A stretch of DNA of 64,000 nt from the NCBI GenBank assembly GCA_034440635.1, contig JAOTON010000977.1, positions 1,813,501 through 1,877,500 on the forward strand. Reading direction: 5' to 3'. Below, one piece after another: positions 56,684-64,000 of this stretch (the stretch's first letter is position 1; every line of letters begins with the position of its first letter). The translations under genes and the position numbers were made by a program. Below the pieces are notes generated by a model. It worked only from the letters and a program-made list of their open reading frames with translations, did not search any database and was not told the origin of the DNA. This DNA is from Lepas anatifera. Lineage: Eukaryota; Arthropoda; Thecostraca; Lepadidae.

Positions 56684-58313
56684 CAGGCGTAGGAACGAGG
56701 GGGAGGGGGGCCATGGCCCCCAATATTCTCGTTGGGGGCAGACCATACAGCTGCCCCCACAATATTTTGAGGTAGGTGCTCATCCATAAATTTAACCATA
56801 TTGTGCTGAAAATGATTGCAGTGATATTTATCATTAAAAACGAATAATGAGTAATTCATTAGTGTCCCAGCATATAGAAAACTGTAACTGGACCCGTGCC
56901 CTATACGCACTAACTGGGCTTGACTCAGCCGATGAAAAGTGAAGTTCTAATCGCCCGCAACTAGCACCTCCTGAGTGGAGGATTCTGCCAGAATGGCTTC
57001 AGCTGAATTTTGAGCTCGCGCGGAAACATCATCTCGCGTTGCTCGGAGGCTCGCGAGAACACGGGGTGATTTGAGAGAATGGAAACATCAGCCGAATATT
57101 TATTATTTTCCTGTACCAATTGGCAGAGCGCTGGGGCAGGCGTGGTGCAGACGTTCGTTTTGTATCATCGTTCCAGTTGCTGGAGGCAGCGACGAGAACA
57201 ATGGACATCCGAAAGTTTTTCAGCAAGAAGGTAAGCGAGGAACGATGAGTGTCACCACAACGGAAAAAAGTGGCGTTAGCTAGTTAATCTCGAAGTTCCT
57301 GCTCACAACAAAATTTCGTTCTAAAACCAATAGTTCTTTGATTTGGGCCAGTTGTTACCCTGCGTTCATGTCCCTAACATAACCCGGAAACTTGTGCGGG
57401 GGTGCAGCCAGAGCCTCAGTATGGGGGGGCACAGCACCATGGAGGAGCACTTTCGAGGAAAAGGGGCACTTTTGCTAGCTTAAAAAAACGTCGCCAGGGA
57501 AACGCTGTGGAGTGTCTCAGTCTGTCTGGCCGAATCCTTCTGCCGGAGAAAACTAGGGCACCTCTGGGGTTTCATGGGCTGCTTTACATAGGCACTCAAT
57601 TTTCTTCCGAGCTGAGCGTCTGAACTGCTTCGGGGCATTGAGTTGGCCTAAAGCCCCCAGAGCAGATCTAGGGGTTCTTTAAGGGAATGTCCCGCTTCGG
57701 TAAGTTCTATTAGGGAAAGTTTCGCCATTTTTCCCCATTTGACCCACCCAAACGGGTGGTTTGCCCCCCAAAAAAACGTGCTTCTAGATCCGCCAATGCC
57801 TGGGAACCAATGAGGGGCACGTTCCCCTGCATCCCTTTGGCTGCGTCTCTGACCGAAGGGCACATTCAAACTAAACACAATTGTAAAAACAACACTTTAA
57901 ATTATGAAAGACATTGGGGCACTTTCAGTAGGTGAACCTATACCATTCTAGGTAGACACCTAAATGAGGAAATGTCTTTTTATTCAGAAGAAAATCCACA
58001 ACGAATGTACACAGTTACGTGATTAAGGGGCACTTTCGAGCTAAGAGTACACCAGCGAAAAAACAGTTATAAGCCCTTAGGCTGACTAGGATCCATTCAG
58101 ATACGTATTCTTACGATATCCGAAAAATACAAATAATTCTGCTCGTCAGCTCGTGTTTATCTCTGTTTGTGCGTCCTCTGGAATTTTTGTCCGGCTGCGG
58201 GCTTGTAGGAGCGCCAGAGCCAGTATTTCGCCACAAAACAATGATTTTTCAAAGCATGGTCCAAGTTTATGTCCGCGCCCCCCCCCAATGATTTTACCGT
58301 TCCTACGCCTATG
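56684..58313. mobile_element. hAT-type element, 1630 bp, 8-bp target duplication
   Basis: The ends CAGGCGTAGGAACGAGG and CCGTTCCTACGCCTATG are inverted repeats with the exact flanking duplication CCAGCACA (56676-56683, 58314-58321). Its ends belong to the same family as the 30146-35654 composite. The interior has GGGGCAC-type tracts and an end-like AGATCCGCCAATG near 57786, suggesting another nested piece. No transposase. Confidence 0.9.
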
Positions 58314-59000
58314 CCAGCACAGATCAAGTGACCTGACCTCAAAAAAGTTTAAGATAGCATAAGTCGGAACAGGGTGAACTTATGCGATTGAAACTCATAT
58401 CACATAATGAGCCCACCGAGTTATCTAAAATATATTCTGATATTTTCATATCGATGACGTAAGGTCAGGAACGAGCCATGACCTCTCCATTGGAAATACA
58501 TGGGGAAATGGTTTTAAGTAAATAACTTAGTAACAAATGGCGATAGAGCGTTTACTTTAACTGCATTAGATTTGCCTTGTCTTTTCGGTTCTAATGATAT
58601 GCATTTTATATAATTTGACCTTGACCTGACCTCAGGTCAGGTCAAATCTTTTATCTGACCTAGCAAGGTCATACTATATATCATTCGATTTGGCTTGCTG
58701 CGAAGATTCATATAGTTCAAATCGTTCTGCTCTATCTTTACTTGTTCAGATGTAATACCGAAAACCTTCATTTACATGTTATCCCTATTACGGCATGTTT
58801 TGACCTCTAGTGACCTTAAATGTGACCTGACAAAAATGGTTCAATTATTTTCGATGGAGAAGTGGATGGGCTGCCTAACGCCGTTTACCCTTTTTCGCTA
58901 CCTAGCGTCGTTCTCGAGATCTTGAGGGAGGCGGGTACCCCCGTCAAAGCAAAGGTGGCTTAGATCCCCGTCAATGCGCAAGTTAAGATCAGGTTCTGGT
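58314..59000 (+). repeat. R2 copy, right piece
   Basis: It resumes as CAGATCAAGTGACCTGACCTC, AACTCATATCACATAATGAG, CCCACCGAG, TCGATGACGTAAGGTCA, GAGCCATGACCTCTCCATTG, matching R2 copies at 24290 and 51380. Confidence 0.75.
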
Positions 59001-59511
59001 TACCAGATCGAAGTGGTCGAACACATATAGGCTAGATATTTGTGCACATTACAAACCCAACTTCATTTTTCCGACATTCCTACTTAAATCTAGAGGCACC
59101 AACACCTGCTATGTTCAGAAAATTCATCGTCATTTTGTGATTTCTAAAATTGACCCCAAAGCTCCCGCAGGACTAATAACTGGAAAATGTATATAACTTC
59201 ACAGGTGCGCCCTTTCTAACATGCAGCTGGTGCGAAAGCTGCAAACCACTGGCATTTCTAACTGATGTGTGATTTGACGTGGAATGACCCAGAAGTGGAC
59301 GTAGTGTTAAATCCCCTTCCTCGGCCGGTATCGTTACTAACGCCACCATGACTGGCATGGTCAGTTGCCGTGCGGTCGAGCTGCTTGAATAGATAAAGGT
59401 TATGGAGGGCGGGACACCTAGCCAAGAAAAATGGTGTTCAATGATCCTGCAGTGCTGTCGCAAAAAAGTAGGTCACTTCAGCTCAACGTGCTATTGCTAG
59501 GTCCAACCAGC
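59001..59511. other. No gene seen
   Basis: No recognisable frame. Confidence 0.4.
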
Positions 59512-59525
59512 TTCTCTCCAAGAGC

Positions 59526-59707
59526 GGGGATGAGGTGGCTTAGTGGATAGCACCCTTGTCTTCTAAGCCACCGGTCCCGGGTTCAAGTCCCGGCGGAGCC
59601 TCTGAATAAGTTGATCTGATCCCCAAAATCCCTTCCAACAGGGTGAGAGTTGGCGACGCCGTATGACCCTGGCAGTTGGTGCGTCGTTAAACCCCAACAA
59701 TTATTAT
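59526..59707 (+). mobile_element. SINE-A, intact copy, 14-bp target duplication
   Basis: A tRNA-derived SINE with A box TGGCTTAGTGG (59536-59546) and B box GGTTCAAGTCC (59580-59590). A unique tail follows (CCTTCCAACAGGG, GAGTTGGCGACGCC, GTGCGTCGTTAAACCCCAAC), ending in an ATTATTATT run. The exact duplication TTCTCTCCAAGAGC flanks it (59512-59525, 59708-59721). The anticodon-position sequence TCT hints at a tRNA-Arg source. A/B boxes would serve as an internal Pol III promoter. Confidence 0.9.
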
Positions 59708-59721
59708 TTCTCTCCAAGAGC

Positions 59722-60162
59722 AAGAGTCAGCCCGTGGTGTGACGTCACACGCCCAACCATCCAGGCCGTATCAGGGGTGTATCAATACTATCCAAAATAT
59801 AAAAGAGAACCATATTCAAAAACAGAATGTTGTATTTCTACGTTTGAAAAAAATTATTGTGTTCTCGCACTTTTGCAAGCAAGCATCACATAATTTGGAA
59901 TATTATTAGCAGATCCAGCCGTAGAAAAAGCCATTCACGCAGTTTTGACATCACTCAGGTGTGAAGGAATCACGTTCAAATGTACATTTAAGTAAAGGTA
60001 TCTTAGGTTTAATCACCAGCAAACCACTGTTTTGGGTTGCGTTGGCAAACAAGAGGCTCAAGTAATAGGCCTCTAACTACATGTTGGCGTTTTATTGTGG
60101 CAAAATAGGGCAGCAATATATTTACAAAGTTACAACTTGTTTTAAAGTATATCTTTTTTCTT
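59722..60162. other. No gene seen
   Basis: AT-rich spacer between SINEs. Confidence 0.4.
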
Positions 60163-60515
60163 TTTATAAATTTTTTCCACGCTGTTCCCAGTACGGCTGT
60201 TGGCGTCATGAGTCTCACTGAAGTCCTTAATGGACTTGTCATGGAGACCCCGACCCCACCACCCGAATCAGCAACTCGCACAATGAAGGGTTAATTTGGA
60301 AGCCAACGTTTAACGCCCCACAAAGCATAGGGACGGCCGCCTCGCTCAGGTCACCCTCTCACCAGTCAGTTGGCAGCCGACCTACGTCGGGTAAACTATT
60401 GAGCGCCGGAGCGTCTCAGGGGAACCAACCCCATGCCTGGGCATGCACTGCCACTGCATGTTTCTAAGCAGCGGGCCGGAGCCCAACGTTCTACCAACTG
60501 AGCTACCGGGGCGGC
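60163..60515 (-). mobile_element. SINE-B, full-length copy
   Basis: The minus-strand head CCCCGGTAGCTCAGTTGG is a strong tRNA A-box region, followed by a long body shared with 35663-35912 and 30033-30145 and, more distantly, 13917-14145. About 350 bases, long for a SINE. The copy shows that the two SINE-B pieces around the hAT composite were once contiguous. Confidence 0.85.
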
Positions 60516-61240
60516 TAGGCTAACTTAGCCTAACTCTTTGATTGCAAAATAGAAGACCTATCTGCTGATCGAAGATATTCGGAAACAGCCCAGCCTCACA
60601 CCTGTGCTGTTGTAACTGATACAAAATCAGACGCAGGCCAGGTAATAGAGGCATATACTACCGCGTTCGTGGCCGGATCGTGAACACCGTGCTGCTCGGC
60701 ATCATTGTAGTGTCCCAAGTCTGGTTCAGTGCTTGTTGCGGCTTCATGACTCTGAATGACTCGCCCAAACCCGTGTCCAACCATTTTATTCAATGGCCCA
60801 TGCCAAACTAAAACAAGTTGCCTGATCACCAGAAGCCCCCCTCTCTGCGGTGCTGCCCCTGGCCTGAATTAGCCTGTGCGGCAGGCGTTCCAGGTTCGGC
60901 CAGTCAGTGCCTCTCGTTCTGAGGCGGAAAATACCTCTGGCGAGGTGCCAGTCTGCGCCACTGCATCTGCGGATGCCGCACGCCCTGGTGGCTACCCGCC
61001 CAGTTCTGAGGTAACACCACATCCTGCGTGTGTGCTGCCGATGAATTTCAGGCATCTTTTTGCATGGGTAGGGATTGGCTGATCTAGAAAATGTCGCTAC
61101 TGCGATGTAGCAGGGCATAAAAGAGCAACGCTCTTATGAATATATATATTCGTCCTGGTCAAATCATCAAGTGGAATGATATAGGGCAGTTATCACTAAC
61201 ACAGGATGACCCGGCTCAGACTGGCTCACCTGATTTCCTA
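60516..61240. other. No gene seen
   Basis: Frames on both strands at 60786-61118 lack recognisable motifs. Confidence 0.4.
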
Positions 61241-61248
61241 GTTGTTTG

Positions 61249-61511
61249 CTTGCGCGAATCCAGGATCTGTGATTGAGGGGGGGCTTATGGTTGGGAACAC
61301 CGCTTTTGGTCACCAAAACCTATTACGCGAGCGCCAAATCCTATCGCGGGGGCGCTGACACTCGCACCCTGGGGAGGGGGATGGGAAGCAGCACTTCAGG
61401 GGGCGCCATCGACCTTTCGGGGGGAAGGCGGGGAGGCACCGTGACCATTTCAGGGGGCGCTGAGGGTCAGTTTGGGGACATGTGTCCTTCTTGCCACAGG
61501 ATCCGCCTATG
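61249..61511. mobile_element. hAT MITE (GGGGGCGCC family), copy 2
   Basis: 263 bp. The left end GCGCGAATCCAGGATC and right end AGGATCCGCCTATG are inverted-repeat-like. Flanks GTTGTTTG (61241-61248) and ATTGTTTG (61512-61519) agree at 7 of 8. The interior matches 36255-36530. Confidence 0.75.
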
Positions 61512-61619
61512 ATTGTTTGAAAGCTGCCCATAGAGTGAAATGTGTTTATTTCCTAGCGAAAAATACTTCTACATGACCTGTTCAAGCTGTTACGAACTCA
61601 ATAAGGTTGAAGCGGAAGC

Positions 61620-62640
61620 AGATTGGTGGGATTTAACCCTCGCCCACCGGGGGCCATCGATGCCCCTAAGGTTTTTCGGGATAGCAGAAAACGACGAGGC
61701 GCAGCACCGCGGTTGAGGGCTCTACCTCTCCTGCATCATTTTCCCATCATCCCTGAAATTTTTTACCCGGGTCACCCAGGTCAGGTACCAGACGAGGTCA
61801 ACCAGGTCACCTCACTTCATTTTAGAGCTCTGTAAGAGCTACATTTCAAATCGATCGATTTGAAACTTCCTCACTTCATGACCTCAGGGTCTACAAGGTG
61901 TATATCCGGGATTTTTCGATTTCGTGCCCTGAGGTCAGGTCACGAGGCGACCTCCCCATTGAAAAGCATGGGGAAAAGCTATTTCATGATATAAAAGCCA
62001 CAAAAATGATTGCAAATACTCAGACTGCTCGAGCAACGTTTTGGGACACCCTTTCACGGATCCCAGGGGTCTATTTGCTTTGACTTTTCCAGGTCATCAA
62101 GGTCACCAGAGGTCAAAACAGTATTTTGATAATAACTTTTGACCTAATTGAGCTAGAGTGGTGAAACAAACACCATCGTGTTTGTCTTGTCACTGGCTTT
62201 CATTTGATATATGGGAAGGTTACTTTTGACCTTTCGTGACCTCAGGTCATATTAGGTCATGAGGTGACCTCTGGCGGTCAAACCACTGGCGGGAGGTCTT
62301 TACGTTCCACATAGCGGAAAAAGTACTGGCAATTTGCTATCAAATGTACTTTACCAGGCCTCAATAGCTCTAATGACATAAGAGGTATGCCGTTTGTTAA
62401 TCATTGCATATTTGAGTGAAAATAGCCGATCTTGACCTAATTTGGCCTCTGGAGGTCAAACCATTTACCTGAGCACTAAAACATGCGAAGTAATTTCTTA
62501 CTGAATTCACGCGAGTTTCATTGCACTTTGCAGATTTGCGCTAACGCCCATATTTTCGGAGTTAGGGGGCCATCGATGGCCCCGGTGGGGCGAAGGTGGC
62601 GCGACCCCGTGGTTAATAAGCAAACTCATCACACTCATAG
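61620..62640 (+). repeat. R2-related repeat copy
   Basis: GGCGCAGCACCGCGG, CACCCAGGTCAGGTACCAG, AACCAGGTCACCTCACTTCA, CCTGAGGTCAGGTCACGAGG, GACCTCCCCATTG; then the block shared in reverse with 47680-48540. AGGTCA-rich; no coding evidence. Confidence 0.75.
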
Positions 62641-63286
62641 GGAGACCGCACAAATGTGTGTTGCCAACTGGGGGGGTGCAGATGTTCCACCCCACCCTTT
62701 TAGCCGGACGATTGCCCTTTCAGGTCATATTGGGAGAAGATATTATGTTTCATTGAAAGAATATAAAACATACATGTCAGCACGTCTACAAAGAATATAA
62801 GTCCAGAGGTCTTTTGTTTTTAGTGTAAAAGTGACCGTTTTCTTAACAAATATATTTATGTTTCGGCCACGATCTCTCATGTTTTTTTTTTTACAAAAGA
62901 TGTTGTTTACCAGAACGAGAAAACATCTATAATAATTATGATAATGTATTCAGAACATGGGGAACGTGGTCTGTAGGGTTCGCTCTTGCCCCTAATTACA
63001 AATATTGAACATTTGAAAAACTCACATGCATGAAAAATGGAGGGAGTGCGCGTGTTTATAACACCCCTGGAACCTTAGACATATTCAAAATAGGCGCTTT
63101 TGGTGAGATACCCGCTACCTTTATTCGTCTGGGATGCCAAATATTGGTCATATTCTAACCCAAGCTCTCGCTGTGGTGGGAAGTGCGTCATGGCCAATCA
63201 AATTCATATAAAATCCAGTCTATATCTGCAGTTTCTCCAACAAATTAAAGCCAATCCGCTTACCCACAATAATCATCCGTTCAAAC

Positions 63287-63288
<2 letters not shown>
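62641..63288. other. No gene seen
   Basis: AT-rich; no assignable frame. Confidence 0.4.

Positions 63289-63339
<51 letters not shown>
63289..63339. repeat. (TA)n microsatellite
   Basis: About 50 bases of TA dinucleotide. Confidence 0.95.
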
Positions 63340-63341
<2 letters not shown>

Positions 63342-63816
63342 GAAAACAGGACCAAATCGGAAAAATTGACATCCAAATCAATGCGCAGATTCGAAGCGAC
63401 CAAAATTATCCTAGCCTTCGCCCCGGTGGCGCGTATGAGCCACCTTTGTCCTGGTGGGGAGAGTCATTTTTGGACCCCTCAAACCAAAGAAAACTAAGAA
63501 AGCTAGGAAGACGCGAAAAAAGAAATTGTTCGCTAATGTGTACTGCGTGTACGTCTAACTTTGACGGTCAGCACTTGGTGAACCCTGGGTGGGAAGAAAG
63601 TGTAACACCTGTCAAGCCCAAAACAATTTAAGTGTTCGCAGTGACATCCTCGCATACATGAGCAGCCTGAGTACGTACTATTTTTTGTACCGACCACATG
63701 AACGGACACATCGACTCATGTACCCGGGTGTCTGGTACGTTTCTGCCACCCGGTCTTAATCCTTTTCCAGAAGAGAGGCTTATGTGGTATGTTTGTAGAA
63801 GTAGACAGGTCTCTGA
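63340..63816. other. Unassigned; R2-like start
   Basis: GCCTTCGCCCCGGTGGCGCG at about 63415 resembles the GGGGCGAAGGTGGCGCG block of R2 (62590) in reverse. The 61-codon frame at 63446-63631 is unrecognised. Confidence 0.35.
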
Positions 63817-64000
63817 ACGGTCCACTCATGTATCCGGGGAAATTTAACCATTTTTGTTCAAAGGGTTCCGCACAAAGGTAAGCCAAAGTTGATCGCTAAA
63901 AGGGTTCGCAGAGCTATGGCCAAAAAGTCCCGGTTGGAAAAACAGGTCATGGACCAGCACACCACTCTGGCTGCCTCACTGGCACTAAGTTTAAGTGATG
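63817..64000 (+). CDS. Unrecognised open frame running off the window
   Basis: The frame that includes VPHKGKPKLIAKRV is open from 63817 to the last base, about 61 codons, with no stop. After about 63865 the make-up is protein-like: a Lys/Arg-rich stretch (KRVRRAMAKKSRLEKQV) followed by a helix-prone Ala/Leu/Ser stretch. TTTTTGTTCAAAG just before could be a weak splice acceptor at 63863. It may be the beginning of an exon or retroelement gene that continues to the right. No family was recognised. Confidence 0.35.

Noticed and set aside
59526..59603. Functional tRNA gene
   Set aside because: A and B boxes are good but the arms pair poorly, and a SINE tail with target duplication follows directly.

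Overview
This is a repeat-dominated eukaryotic nuclear window, almost certainly from an invertebrate animal. The signs are spliced exons of an M13 (neprilysin-type) metallopeptidase with GT-AG introns, a BEL/Pao LTR retrotransposon, several non-LTR (LINE) fragments, tRNA-derived SINEs, many hAT-type nonautonomous DNA transposons and long (TA)n runs. There is no bacterial operon structure and no CRISPR array. Within animals, the degenerate M13 protein and the TE mix would fit an arthropod such as a chelicerate, but the sequence does not settle this.

Layout. 1-2240: GGCCCC-type degenerate minisatellite in two opposite orientations, ending in a perfect hairpin. 2240-8450: no recognisable gene, one foldback MITE, two TA microsatellites. 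8450-11560: a large quasi-palindromic repeat (family R1) dense in AGGTCA motifs, interrupted by a MITE carrying AAGAGTACGCA repeats. 13357-16019: the only convincing host gene, the last three recognisable exons of an M13 peptidase-like protein, with SINEs and a microsatellite in its introns. 16020-30030: SINEs, a 2.55 kb hAT-like element (18497-21050) holding a zinc-finger-like frame, a 1.1 kb element with perfect 46-bp terminal inverted repeats, repeat family R2, a possible small membrane-protein pseudogene, and a tandem GGCGCCCC block. 30033-35912: a nested set in which a SINE is split by a 5.5 kb hAT-type composite, itself split by a 3.1 kb hAT-type element. 36010-46314: a protein-like fragment, a decayed RNase H-bearing LINE split by a 2.7 kb element with a CGTCG target duplication, a TTAA-flanked MITE, a 5'-truncated L1/Tx1-like LINE with a 16-bp target duplication, and a Jockey-like LINE fragment. 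46315-53500: repeat family R2, a second TTAA MITE, an 18-bp minisatellite of about 30 copies and two small hAT MITEs. 53430-59000: one R2 copy split first by a truncated BEL/Pao element (minus strand, two frameshifts) and then by a 1.6 kb hAT-type element. 59500-64000: SINEs, a hAT MITE, another R2 copy, a long TA run and an open frame running off the window end.

Apart from the M13 exons, nothing here looks like an intact host gene. All mobile elements are nonautonomous, truncated or frameshifted, so any movement would need enzymes supplied from elsewhere. The main value of the window is its insertion stratigraphy: target duplications are exact in most hAT-type insertions, so the order of insertion can be read directly. 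Coordinates of repeat families were set by eye and their outer edges are approximate unless a target duplication is named.
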